DNA from: Lachnospiraceae bacterium
GTDB taxonomy: Bacteria > Bacillota > Clostridia > Lachnospirales > Lachnospiraceae
Assembly (NCBI GenBank): GCA_014804755.1
Contig: JAAUZE010000027.1
Coordinates: 62,001-126,000 of the forward strand
Direction of reading: 5' to 3'
DNA length: 64,000 nt
Part shown: piece by piece, positions 17,566 through 27,700 of the stretch
Layout: the number at the start of each line of letters is the position of its first letter
Position numbering within the stretch: the stretch's first letter is position 1
Program-made: the position numbers and the translations under genes
Notes under the pieces: generated by a model
Database searches by the model: none
What the model was told of the DNA's origin: nothing
Seen by the model: only the letters and a program-made list of their open reading frames with translations

Positions 17566-18909
17566 ATGTATCGTTTATTGCTTTGGATCATCATGATTTT
17601 GTTTACGGGTGTGCTTCCGGTCAGGGGATTAGGCGGAGAAATATTTCCCCAGTGGGAGACAGACGAAGGTTCGGGCGGAGGAACGGAACAGGACTTAAAT
17701 GAAGATCACGCCGATGGGCAGGCCGCAGGAGGGAGCGATTATATCGACCCCGTATTCGGAGAGAGCGGCTATTATATGCAGTCGGTCGGGGAGGCGCGAG
17801 TTCCCGTATTCATGGTATCTTTTCAAGATGTGACATATCGGCGGAACCGGGTGACGAAAGACGATTTAACGGAATGGCTCTTTGCGCAGGACGACAGCGT
17901 CACAGCGTATTATGATACTGCTTCTTACGGACGGATGCATATCGGCGGGGACGTTTATTTTTATGAGGCGGAGGGAGAGATTGCTTCCTATGAAAATGAC
18001 TATGGATTCGAAAACCTTGTGATGGAAGTGCTCACCTATTATGATGAGGAGATTGATTTTTCCGAGTATGACTGCAACGGGGATTCGATCATGGATGCGT
18101 TAGTGATCTCGGTGCCGTCCGGCGGGGATGTGGATTTTTGGTGGGGCTGTCAGGCGACATGGTATCAGAATCCGGAATTTCGCGTGGACGGGATCTCGGT
18201 CAATACCTATATCATCAATGACGAGCAGCCCTATGTGGGCGAGCGGGCTGTTTATCAGGGTACGATAGAGCATGAGCTTGGTCATTGCATGGGTCTGCCG
18301 GATTATTATAAATACTATTCCGACGATTCGGAGGGCTTTCACGGGATTGCCGGAATGGAACGTATGGACGATTCCAGCGGAGATTTCTGCCAATTTTCGA
18401 AGCTGATGCTCGGATGGCTGAGAGAGGATCAGGTACAGGTGATGGGACCCGATGTGGAGAGCGCTTCGTTCCGGCTGCCGAAGGCGCACGAAGGCGGCTG
18501 CGTTGTGATCTTTCCGCAGGGTGGGCAGATCGATTTTAACAGCGAGTATTTTTTAGTGGAATATAATACGCCGGATGGGAACAACGAGGGAGTGTTCGAA
18601 GCGGAGCAGGCAGGCGTGCGCGTCTTTCATGTCAATGCAAGAATAGAAATCGATCCCTATGACGGCGAGCCCTATTTTCGTTATGAGAATTACAGCCCCT
18701 ATTACAATGAATCCGATGAGGGGATACGGGTTCTGAAGCTGGTCAATGACGGTGAAGGCTTTTACCGGACGGGAGACAGCGTGGTATATGGGGAGGCATC
18801 CGATTTCGGATGGTATACGCCGGCAGGGTCGCTCTCTGATCCGAAGCTGACGATCCGGATCGGCGAGGTCACGGATGACGGGATTGAGATCGAGGTTGTA
18901 CGGCAATGA
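17566..18909 (+). CDS. Secreted M6-like metalloprotease
   Basis: A 447-aa protein with an N-terminal signal peptide (hydrophobic residues about 3-21). The zinc site HELGHCMGLPD at about 239-249 follows the HExxHxxGxxD rule of metzincin-like M6 (immune inhibitor A type) proteases. Upstream VSFQDV, ITAYY/TAYYDTASYG and an acidic DCNGDSIMDALV stretch are usual for M6 domain proteins. The C-terminal 180 residues are beta-rich and contain a FLVEYN motif. It is probably released to the medium or kept near the envelope; no LPXTG anchor is visible. Substrate unknown. It is convergent with the AraC regulator gene. Confidence 0.82.
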   Translation: MYRLLLWIIMILFTGVLPVRGLGGEIFPQWETDEGSGGGTEQDLNEDHADGQAAGGSDYIDPVFGESGYYMQSVGEARVPVFMVSFQDVTYRRNRVTKDDLTEWLFAQDDSVTAYYDTASYGRMHIGGDVYFYEAEGEIASYENDYGFENLVMEVLTYYDEEIDFSEYDCNGDSIMDALVISVPSGGDVDFWWGCQATWYQNPEFRVDGISVNTYIINDEQPYVGERAVYQGTIEHELGHCMGLPDYYKYYSDDSEGFHGIAGMERMDDSSGDFCQFSKLMLGWLREDQVQVMGPDVESASFRLPKAHEGGCVVIFPQGGQIDFNSEYFLVEYNTPDGNNEGVFEAEQAGVRVFHVNARIEIDPYDGEPYFRYENYSPYYNESDEGIRVLKLVNDGEGFYRTGDSVVYGEASDFGWYTPAGSLSDPKLTIRIGEVTDDGIEIEVVRQ

Positions 18910-18984
18910 GCAACCTGAGGCGATCAAAAACAGAAAGTCCGGAGAGGATATCCGTGTGGAGCGGTAGGATACAACGGGTCAGTA

Positions 18985-20052
18985 TCATGCGTGCATCCGC
19001 CGGTATTCCTTCGGCGTCACGCCATATTTTTTCTTAAATAATGTATAAAAATGCGTGCGGTTTGTAAATTGAAGCCCGGCGGCGATCGCGCTGATGGAGT
19101 CGTTTGTCTCCATCAGGAGCTGCGCCGCTTTTTTCATGCAGAAGGTCATGCCGTAGTCATAGAGGCACATATCGGTGAATTTGTTGACGATGCGGTTTAG
19201 GTAGTCTCCGCTGTAATGCAGGCAATGCTCCAACTCGGCGCGCGTCATACGGCCGTCGCTTTCCTCAAAGAGGCGGGTGATGCGCGAAAAAAGCAGGAAG
19301 TCACTGTTCGTATCGAGCCGGACATTCGTACAGTGATAATATTTCGGCAGCGACAGATAGGATAAAAAAGCACACAGCAATCCTTTGATCTGATGGGAAG
19401 CGCCAAATTCTGGATAAAGAAGCGTCTGTATCATGGTCTCTGCTATGGAGTGCAGACGCCCTGCGTGCAGGGGGTTCCGATATGCCGGGATAAAGTCAAG
19501 ATAAGCACGTTTTCCCGGTTCTTTCAGATCGGAAGTGATAAACCGGTACAGAATGCTGCTGCAGATTTCTTTTTCATTCGGAAACAGTGAGTTCTGCACG
19601 GAGGCAAATAGATCTGTAACAAAATCAGAAGTCAGACCGATATACAGGATTCTGCTTTTGGAATGATAATACTCCATATGGCGCAGGTTGCGATTGATCA
19701 GGCAGCAGGAGCCTGCGGTGTAAAGGTATTCCGTCCCCTCGATCTTCTGTATGATACTTCCCTCCAAAACAATCACAAATTCAAAAAAGTCATGGAAATG
19801 CGGTGCGTTTTTTGCATAGGGCGTATTTTTCTGGGAAAGGGATTCCTGATACAGAACAGCCTTCGTGGGGGACAGGGTAATAATATTCACATAGTCCCCG
19901 GGCTCCGAACCGTCGCAGTATTCCAGCGTAAGCTGGAGCGGCACATTCATATGGTAAAAGCGGCTGAAATCGCTCTCGCCGTTTTGCACATTAATTGAGG
20001 AATCGCGGCTGTCCAGCGCCGCTAGCATATCTAATTTGGTATCTTGTTCCAT
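18985..20052 (-). CDS. AraC family transcriptional regulator
   Basis: Start placed at 20052 since GGAGGG lies nine bases upstream on the minus strand; the frame itself is open to 20094. The 355-aa protein has an N-terminal cupin-type sensor (HFHDFFEFVIVLEG, AGSCCLINRNLRH) and a C-terminal AraC DNA-binding domain with two helix-turn-helices (residues about 255-352; GDYLNRIVNKFT and TNRTHFYTLFKKKYG-x-TPKEYR). The gene is divergent from the GH53 galactanase, so it most likely activates that gene in response to galactan-derived sugars. This is an inference from position. Confidence 0.88.
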   Translation of the reverse strand: MEQDTKLDMLAALDSRDSSINVQNGESDFSRFYHMNVPLQLTLEYCDGSEPGDYVNIITLSPTKAVLYQESLSQKNTPYAKNAPHFHDFFEFVIVLEGSIIQKIEGTEYLYTAGSCCLINRNLRHMEYYHSKSRILYIGLTSDFVTDLFASVQNSLFPNEKEICSSILYRFITSDLKEPGKRAYLDFIPAYRNPLHAGRLHSIAETMIQTLLYPEFGASHQIKGLLCAFLSYLSLPKYYHCTNVRLDTNSDFLLFSRITRLFEESDGRMTRAELEHCLHYSGDYLNRIVNKFTDMCLYDYGMTFCMKKAAQLLMETNDSISAIAAGLQFTNRTHFYTLFKKKYGVTPKEYRRMHA

Positions 20053-20122
20053 AAAGAGATCCCTCCGCAAACGCCATTCCCGAATATGATACAAATACGA
20101 TCATTCAAATCGCATTCCGATA

Positions 20123-20152
20123 TTGCTGTGCGAAATGCGAATTATCTATAAT
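20123..20152 (+). promoter_or_regulatory. Promoter of the GH53 gene
   Basis: TTGCTG at 20123-20128 and TATAAT at 20147-20152 with an 18-base spacer, about 94 bases ahead of the galactanase start and within the divergent region shared with the AraC gene. Confidence 0.55.
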
Positions 20153-20184
20153 ATTTTTTATCTATAGGAATGATTATAGATAAA
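20142..20184. promoter_or_regulatory. TTATCTATA repeat cluster, candidate AraC operator
   Basis: TTATCTATA occurs at 20142 and 20158 and in inverted form at 20175. The last two form a perfect 10-base inverted repeat TTTATCTATA-8 bases-TATAGATAAA. The cluster overlaps the -10 box and likely start point of the GH53 promoter, fitting control by the divergent AraC protein. Confidence 0.5.
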
Positions 20185-20245
20185 ATCTGTAAAAGAGTAA
20201 AGAAGTTAAAATTGGGAGGCAAAATTGTCTACAGGGAGGATCAGT

Positions 20246-22357
20246 ATGATGAAGCGATTACGAAAAAAATTAACGGCTTTCGGTATCAGCGTCAGTCTTT
20301 GCATTGCTGCTTTGTCAGGATGCGGATCGAAGGACACGGACTCCGAAACGGGAGCACAGACGCCTACGGAAACACCGGCGTCCGTCGAGGGTCAGGAACA
20401 GGATGGAACACAGGGAGCATCACAGCAGGAAACGGACGACGCAGAACAGTCCGATACGTTTGAAATCACTACGTTTGCGCTGCCGAATGGGACGGAAGAA
20501 TCCGAGATTTTTATTGCGCCGATCGAAAATATTTCCGATGACTTTATTCGCGGCATGGATGCGTCCATCGTGCTTGTTGAGGAAAACAGCGGCGTTAAAT
20601 ATTATAATTATGACGGCGAGGAGCAGGACGTCTTTATGACGATGGCACAGTCGGGCGTCAATTACATCCGCCTGCGCGTATGGAATGATCCCTACGATGA
20701 AAACGGCAACGGATACGGCGGCGGCAATAACGATGTTGCGAAGGCGGTCGAGCTCGGAAGACGCGCGACCATGTACGGCATGAAGGTCTGCATCGATTTC
20801 CACTATTCTGATTTCTGGGCGGATCCGAAGAGACAGCATGCACCGAAGGCATGGGAGGGCATGAGCGTCGAAGAGAAGTGTAATGCGCTTTACGATTTTA
20901 CAAAGGAAAGTCTTACGGAAATCTTAAATGCCGGTGTGAATGTAGGTATGGTACAGATCGGAAACGAGATCAACAACGGGATGTCCGGTGAAACAGATGT
21001 TGACAATGTCATGGAGCTGTTACACGCGGGAAGCCGTGCGGTGCGTGAAATATCCGAGGAATACGGAAAGGACATTCGGGTTGTTGTACATTATACGCAT
21101 ATTAATCAGCCGGATGAAATAGACTGGATCGCGTCGAAGCTCGCAGAATCCGGCGTGGATTATGATATTTTCGGTTTATCCTATTATCCGTTTTGGGACG
21201 GAACCAATGAAAATATGCAGGAGGTTGTCCGGAATATCCGTGAAAATTACGGAAAAGAGGCGATGATCGCGGAGACCTCTTATTGCTATACTTCCGAGGA
21301 CGGCGACGGCTGTGGCAACAGCTTCCTTGGTACGGACGATCTGGTTGAGGGATATGCCGCGACCGTGCAGAGCCAGGCGACCATGATCCGTGATATTTGT
21401 GAGGATGCAAATGAGGCGGGCGCGCTCGGTATCTTCTATTGGGAGGGAGCATGGGTTCCGGTCGGCAAGGCAACGGAGGATAATTCCCCGATCTGGGAAG
21501 AATTCGGAAGCGGCTGGGCAAGCAGCTATGCGGGTGATTATGACCCGGAGGATGCCGGCCTATATTACGGCGGCAGTTCTTGGGATAATCAGGCAATGTT
21601 TGATTTTAACGGTTATCCTCTTGCGTCCTTAAATGTATTTAAGTATTTAAGGTACGGCTCGACCGCACCGCTGGCAATTGATGACATTCCCGGAGTGAAT
21701 GTTGTCTGTGATGTGGGCGGCACCTTATCGCTTCCTGAGGCGATTCCCGTCATCTATAATGACCGCTCGGCAAATGAGCAGGCTGCCGTAACATGGAATG
21801 AGGAACAGCTTGCTGCAATCGATACGAACATCGGCGGTATCTATGAGGTGGAGGGTACTCTCGAAGACGGCACAGAGGTTACTTGTCAGATTGAGGTCAT
21901 TATGCTCAATCATGCTTTGAACCCGGGCTTTGAAGACGCCGATACGTCCATGTGGAAGGTGACCTATGCGGGCGATACGAATCCGACGGATTTCCAGGTA
22001 AAGGCGGACGACGCTTATACCGGTGAGGTCGCGTTCCATTTCTGGTCGGAGGATTCCGATATGGAATTTTCCATTGAGCAGGAGCTCACGGACTTAGAGC
22101 CGGGAACCTATCAGCTCTTAGTATATGCACAGGGCGGAGATGTGTCTGCGGATTCTGAAATGGAATTATATGTAATTGTGAATGGAGAAGAGCGGACAGA
22201 GCCGTTTATGGTAACGACATGGGTGGACTGGAAAGTTCCGACGATCACTGATATCAAGGTTACGGACGGTACGTTGATCTTCGGTGTGCGCATGAAGTGT
22301 AATATGCAGAGCTGGGGAACGGTGGATGATTTCACCTTAAACAGAGTTTCTGATTAA
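20246..22357 (+). CDS. GH53 endo-beta-1,4-galactanase lipoprotein
   Basis: Start placed at 20246 (GGGAGG six bases upstream). The 703-aa protein has a lipobox LSGC at about 25-28, so it is a surface lipoprotein. After an acidic linker, residues about 95-450 form the GH53 catalytic barrel: FIRGMDAS, YIRLRVWNDP, CIDFHYSDFWADP, the acid/base Glu in QIGNEINNG and the nucleophile Glu in AETSY. Residues about 475-560 look like a bacterial Ig-like (Big_4) domain; the last 140 resemble the CBM61 galactan-binding module found on other GH53 enzymes. It should cut beta-1,4-galactan side chains of pectin (arabinogalactan I). A strong terminator follows. Confidence 0.92.
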   Translation: MMKRLRKKLTAFGISVSLCIAALSGCGSKDTDSETGAQTPTETPASVEGQEQDGTQGASQQETDDAEQSDTFEITTFALPNGTEESEIFIAPIENISDDFIRGMDASIVLVEENSGVKYYNYDGEEQDVFMTMAQSGVNYIRLRVWNDPYDENGNGYGGGNNDVAKAVELGRRATMYGMKVCIDFHYSDFWADPKRQHAPKAWEGMSVEEKCNALYDFTKESLTEILNAGVNVGMVQIGNEINNGMSGETDVDNVMELLHAGSRAVREISEEYGKDIRVVVHYTHINQPDEIDWIASKLAESGVDYDIFGLSYYPFWDGTNENMQEVVRNIRENYGKEAMIAETSYCYTSEDGDGCGNSFLGTDDLVEGYAATVQSQATMIRDICEDANEAGALGIFYWEGAWVPVGKATEDNSPIWEEFGSGWASSYAGDYDPEDAGLYYGGSSWDNQAMFDFNGYPLASLNVFKYLRYGSTAPLAIDDIPGVNVVCDVGGTLSLPEAIPVIYNDRSANEQAAVTWNEEQLAAIDTNIGGIYEVEGTLEDGTEVTCQIEVIMLNHALNPGFEDADTSMWKVTYAGDTNPTDFQVKADDAYTGEVAFHFWSEDSDMEFSIEQELTDLEPGTYQLLVYAQGGDVSADSEMELYVIVNGEERTEPFMVTTWVDWKVPTITDIKVTDGTLIFGVRMKCNMQSWGTVDDFTLNRVSD

Positions 22358-22385
22358 AAGAGGTTTGGGTGGAATAGCATCTGGT

Positions 22386-22415
22386 AAAAAAGGAGGCCGG
22401 TCGACCTCCTTTTTT
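22386..22415 (+). terminator. Terminator of the GH53 gene
   Basis: AAAAAAGGAGG / CCTCCTTTTTT perfect stem with an 8-base loop and a T run, 29 bases behind the galactanase stop. Confidence 0.85.
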
Positions 22416-22693
22416 GTTGTATAAGAATTATCGTGATGCCGGAAGAATTTTGCAGTACGCTGATGCTCTTATTGGAAAACGAAAAAATGAATAAAAAAAC
22501 CCGAAATTCAAAACAGAATTTCAGGCACAACTTGTATATACACTCTACCACACTTCAAAATAAAAGTCTAGTAATAATTTATTTTTTCTGTATACTTTTT
22601 TGTGTACTTATCGTATATTTCTCATTTCTGTAAAAATCGTGGGGTGATTCTTTGCAGATGAAACAGGTAACAGCACAGAAAGGGAGGCGGAAG
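22416..22693. other. Intergenic region before helD with a minus-strand hairpin
   Basis: No gene seen. At 22500-22525 an inverted repeat (CCCGAAATTC / GAATTTCAGG) is preceded on the plus strand by seven A, so on the minus strand it is a stem followed by seven U, like a rho-independent terminator pointing left. No minus-strand gene lies upstream of it. The AT-rich sequence at 22560-22640 probably holds the helD promoter. Confidence 0.5.
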
Positions 22694-24700
22694 ATGGACA
22701 GAGAACGGCAGGAGGAACAGAAGCATTTTGACGCATGCAGGGAGCTGATCCGTAAAAATGCCGCGGGATATGAAGCGGAATTTGAGGAACGGCATCAAAA
22801 AACGCAGGCGCTGTTTCGGGCGATGCAGGGCGGCGACGTGGAGCTTTACAATCAGATGATGACGAGCGCGAGTCTGGAGGAACACGCGTTAAGCCAGCTG
22901 AAGAAAAACCGTGCGGCGTATGAAAATCCTTATTTCGGAAGGATTGATTATCTGGACAAGGAGACCGCCCATGAGGAGAAGGTCTATATTGGAAAGAACG
23001 GTATTTTCCGCAATAAGACGGATGTGGTGATCGCGGACTGGCGCGCGCCGATCTCCAGTGTTTATTACGAGAATGAGATCGGGGACGGGAGCTATCATCT
23101 GCCGGAGAAGGTCTCTGACTACGGACCGGAAAGCCCCGAGATTCCGATCAACCTGCATCTAAAGCGGACATACGATGTGGAGAAGGGCGTTTTGAAGGGA
23201 TATTATGACAGCGACGTCGCGGCAAACGACGCGCTTTTGGTGCAGTATCTTTCTCAAAATAAGGATGCGGTGCTTGGGGACATCATTGCCACCATTCAAA
23301 AAGAGCAGAATGAGATCATCCGGGAGTCACCATTTAAGAATATCCTGGTGCAGGGCGTGGCGGGGAGCGGAAAAACCACGGTCGCGATGCACCGCATTTC
23401 CTATATCCTTTACAATTACAAGGAACGCTTTACCTCCAATGAATTCTGTATTATCGGCGGAAGCGATCTGCTGCTTTCCTATATTACGAGCGGTCTGCCG
23501 GAATTGGATGTGCACGATGTGAAACAGAAGCGCATGGATGAAATGCTCACCCATCTGTTAAAAAAGGAATGGACAAAAAAGCATAAACTGACCGCGCCGC
23601 TGCCGGACGCTTCCGTTCGAAGCCGCATGGATTTTATTCTTTATTTGGAGCAATGGCTCCTGCGTCTTAGGAGGGATACGGTTTCGGCGAAGACGCTTGC
23701 AGACCGTGAATTGGGAACGATCCTGACGGACAGCAGCATTGAGCGTCTGCGGGAAGAAACGCCGGAGTACAGTATTTACCGGCTGCTCGTCACCTTGGAC
23801 GAGCGCGCGCGGACAAGAATTAAATTCTTATGCCCCGATGGGGAGCGGGATTATTTCCTGAAAAAATGCAGGGATTATAAACAGCATTATAAGAATCAGG
23901 CAATCGGAAAAAGCGTCTGTACGCTGTATGGGGAGTTCCTTGCGGATTATGAAAGGAAGTTTCCGGGAAATGTGGATCTTGCGCTTCATGCAAAGCGGGC
24001 GGCCGCGGGAGAATATGATATTTACGATGCGGCGGCGATGGCGCTCATTTATTACCGCGTGAAACAGAAAAAAGAGGACGAGGAATTCGGGCAGATTTTT
24101 ATTGACGAGGCGCAGGATTTCGGCGCGATGATCTATTATGTGCTGCGGACGCTTTTGCCGGGATGCTATTTTACCATTATGGGGGACGTCTCCCAAAATA
24201 TCAATTATGAAACGGGCATGAACGACTGGGAGGAGATGAGAATGTGGGTGCTCACGGGAGAGCGGGATACGTTCCGACTCTTAAAAAAGAGCTACCGCAA
24301 CACAATAGAAATCTCAGAGTATGCAGGCAAAATCTTGAAAAAAGCATCCTCAGGACGTTATCAGATCGAGCCGGTCATCCGTCACGGCATTCCCGTGCAG
24401 GAGTACAGGGAAGGCGATGAGGAAGCCATGTATAAGCGGGCGCAGGGGATTGCGGAGTCTGTAAAGAAAAAGGGCTACGGCAGCATCGCCGTGATCTGCG
24501 GCGATGACGCGGAGGCGGAATGGATCGGGAAGTGGATGGAGGGCGTGACGATCCTTCCGGTGCAGATGGTAAAGGGCTTGGAGTTTGATGTCGTAATCTT
24601 ATGGAATCCGCCCGATGAAATTGATGGTGTGAAGACGGCGAAGCTTCAGTATGTTGCCGCGACAAGAGCGCTGCATGAGCTGCATGTTTTGAGGATATAG
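22694..24700 (+). CDS. helD: HelD-like superfamily I helicase / RNA polymerase recycling factor
   Basis: Start placed at 22694 behind GGGAGGCGG. The 668-aa protein has the HelD layout: an N-terminal coiled-coil arm (residues about 1-80), then UvrD/Rep-like helicase motifs with Walker A GVAGSGKTT (about 221-229), GGSDLLLSYI, Walker B FIDEAQDF, KKSYRNTIEIS, VQMVKGLEFDVVI and a final YVAATRAL motif VI. In Bacillus HelD binds RNA polymerase and frees stalled complexes by ATP hydrolysis. The protein is a bit shorter than the 774-aa B. subtilis HelD. Convergent with the large RecQ-UvrD gene, three bases between the stops. Confidence 0.85.
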   Translation: MDRERQEEQKHFDACRELIRKNAAGYEAEFEERHQKTQALFRAMQGGDVELYNQMMTSASLEEHALSQLKKNRAAYENPYFGRIDYLDKETAHEEKVYIGKNGIFRNKTDVVIADWRAPISSVYYENEIGDGSYHLPEKVSDYGPESPEIPINLHLKRTYDVEKGVLKGYYDSDVAANDALLVQYLSQNKDAVLGDIIATIQKEQNEIIRESPFKNILVQGVAGSGKTTVAMHRISYILYNYKERFTSNEFCIIGGSDLLLSYITSGLPELDVHDVKQKRMDEMLTHLLKKEWTKKHKLTAPLPDASVRSRMDFILYLEQWLLRLRRDTVSAKTLADRELGTILTDSSIERLREETPEYSIYRLLVTLDERARTRIKFLCPDGERDYFLKKCRDYKQHYKNQAIGKSVCTLYGEFLADYERKFPGNVDLALHAKRAAAGEYDIYDAAAMALIYYRVKQKKEDEEFGQIFIDEAQDFGAMIYYVLRTLLPGCYFTIMGDVSQNINYETGMNDWEEMRMWVLTGERDTFRLLKKSYRNTIEISEYAGKILKKASSGRYQIEPVIRHGIPVQEYREGDEEAMYKRAQGIAESVKKKGYGSIAVICGDDAEAEWIGKWMEGVTILPVQMVKGLEFDVVILWNPPDEIDGVKTAKLQYVAATRALHELHVLRI

Positions 24701-24703
24701 CAC

Positions 24704-27700
24704 TTATATTTTTTTCATTCTTACAACGGGCAGGAGGACGCTGTATTCCTGCCCGGTTTCTTTATTGCGCCATTTCACAATATAAAGAATTTCTGCGCTG
24801 AAGAGTGAATACCCCTTTTCTTTATGACGATACACTTTTTTGCAAAAATCCTTTGAGGCGCAGGCTACCCGAAATAGGTTATTGCGGTATGGAACGGCAA
24901 AAAATAATTTGATTCTCCCATTAACGGAATCTTCCTGTATCTGTAGGTGGTCGCCGCTTTGCAAAGTTTCTATGACATTAGAACGTTTTGTATCTTCCGA
25001 GTAACTTAAAAAGACATCCCTGTGAGTCATGGGCAGGATGATCTCACCGATGTTTGCAAAGATTGTTTTGTCATATCGCTCCTGAATGCCGATAGCGTTG
25101 AGCCTGTCAGCAATATTTGTAAAATAATCTGTATTATAAAAGAGATACAGCTGGCTTTTTGCGCGGGTTATGCCCACATAAACCTTTCTGAGTTCGGCAT
25201 TTCTGTTGTCTTTGTTTTCTTGTGACATTTCACCTGGATGGGCTTTGTAATTGTTATTTACGAAAGAATATTTTATAAACGTATCTAATGTCATATATAC
25301 CCGATCAAACTCATGCCCCTTTGACTTATGAATGGTCGAGACACAGATTTCATCCTCGCGGCTTTGATAAAAGTCTCCAAATTTTGCTTCACGAAGAAAA
25401 TCCTCCAGATCGGTCAGATATTTTTTGTCATCGCCCTTAAAAAATTGATCTAATAGATTCAGGCAGTCGGTTAAAGAAGTACTTCGTGAGTATGTTGTTA
25501 TCAGCTGCTGTTTTGCAGATTCCCACATTTCGTCAGACAGAATGGGAATGCCATATTGCCCAAGCTGTGTGAGGAAATATCTCATTTCTGCCAGATCATA
25601 GAGAGAAAAGCCATCATTGGACTGTATGAGTCTTGCCCGAAATCCTTTCCTGCTTAAAAGCTCGACAGCCAGATAAGCCTGTTCGTTGGTACTCGTAAGA
25701 ATTGCTGCCGTTTTGCCGGGTTCCCTGCGCTGAGCTTTTGTCATGGCGGAAGCCATGTACTCTACGGCTGCTAACTCGGTGGAAGATGCGGTTCTGACAA
25801 GCTGTACTGCCCCCTCTTCTTCTTTGACGGGATGAATTTTCTCCGTCTTCATGCGTTCGGAGATTTGCTTTACAAATTCATTGGCAAATGCGATAACCTT
25901 TCTGCTGCTTCTGAAGTTTTCCGTCAATTCATATTTACGAGAATCCTGCAATTGCAAGAGCGAGGCCATATATCTCGAATTGGAACCTCGAAATTCGTAA
26001 ATATTCTGATCATCGTCACCGACTGCAATCACGCGCATATCTTCATTACTGTTCATGAGTGCGCGAACCAAATGGTATTCATCTTCATTCATATCCTGTG
26101 CTTCATCCAGTACCAAAACGGTTTTGGTGATTCTGTCCGGCTCCACATCGCCATCCAATATCATCTGCGCTGCATCACGCACGACATTTTCTGCTTTTTC
26201 AAGATTGCCTACGCGCCCCAATAAATCAAAGCAGTAGGAATGAAAAGTTTTGATCTCGACAAAATGCGCCGCATTACCAATCAACGCTGCAAGGCGTGTC
26301 TTAAATTCCATTGCCGCCGCTCGTGAAAAGGTCAGCATTAAAAGCTGTTCATGTTTTACATCCTCCAACAGCATTAATGATGCCAGTTTATGTGAGAGAA
26401 TCATTGTTTTGCCGCTTCCGGGACCTGCAGCGACCACGATGACTTTTGAAGAGTCGTCATTTATAATCTCGGTCTGTCGTTCCGACAGATTTTCAAAAAG
26501 CTGACGGTACTTCATCGGTGTAATGTTTCTCTCTATTTCACTGCGCCTTTTTCCTTTGAAATATTTTGTCAGAAAAAGCTTATATTCCATTTGGAAATAG
26601 TCGTTTACGAACGTTAGGGCGGCCTGATAGTTGCGTACCATCATATTGGCGTATTCACCAACAATATGGATCTGCTGTGTCTTGCTGTCATAAAAATCTG
26701 CAAGCTGTTTATAATCTTCCGCTTTGTAGCGCTTCTTATTATCTTTCTCAAGGCGGTTGATCTCCATTGCGTTATAGAGCACGAGAAAGCCGCCCTCCAA
26801 GCGAAAAGCGCCGATTTTCGAGAGATATAAGAGAGCTTCCTCTATTTCATATAAGGTTGTAGCTTTTTCGGGAAGCAGCTTTGGCATATCATTGTAAGTG
26901 TTTTGTAATTCCTGAATGGAAAAGTTTAAGGTGATCGTATTTTGATCCGTCTCGCTGGCTGTGGCATGGGTGCCCGTAGCTGTTCCTGCCGGCTTAGCCT
27001 TTTCTTTTGCGTGATTTATAAAAAATTCTTCTATAAATTGTGCTAATGCCATTCTTTTTTCATATTTACTTTTTAATGATACCACATTTTCAAGCGGTAT
27101 AAGCTGCATACCGGTGTTTATCTCGCCTTCGGGTTTTTGGATATAACCTTTAATGATCCAAAAATATAAAAGAATACGAAGATTGTTGACTGTGGAAAAC
27201 TTGATCCCTTTGTTTAACGCTTCTTCGTTGACCTCTTTATAATTGATGCGCTGTCCGTCCTCCGCCAATTTTTCAATCAAAAATCCTTCCAATTCGGCAA
27301 ACTTGTGAAGAGTTGTATTTTTTGCGCGGCTTTTCAGGCTGCCTGCATCGATGTATACGGACATTTCTTTGTCATTTGCCAAAATGCCTTCTTCGCGCAT
27401 GAGGTTCACCGATTCAATGACCCGCTCTTTATCGATGCCAAGATAGTCCGCGATGTAATCCACCCGGCTTTCGGCCTCGCCGGAGTTTACCAAGGCTCTG
27501 CTGCGGGTTGAAATAAGTTTTCCGATGATCCGCTTCGCATATTCTTTTTGTTTGTCATCAAATTTGTCGGAAGAGTCGATGCGTTCGATGGCTTCGCGAG
27601 AGGTTCTAACCTGAATGCTGTCCGCATATACTCTTGGACAATTCTGCCCGCGCTCCACATATCCTGACGTCTCAAGCGCTGAAATCGCAGTTCTCACTTT

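Noticed and set aside
21102..21596. Minus-strand ORF inside the GH53 gene
   Set aside because: Its proline/arginine-rich translation is typical of an antisense shadow frame.
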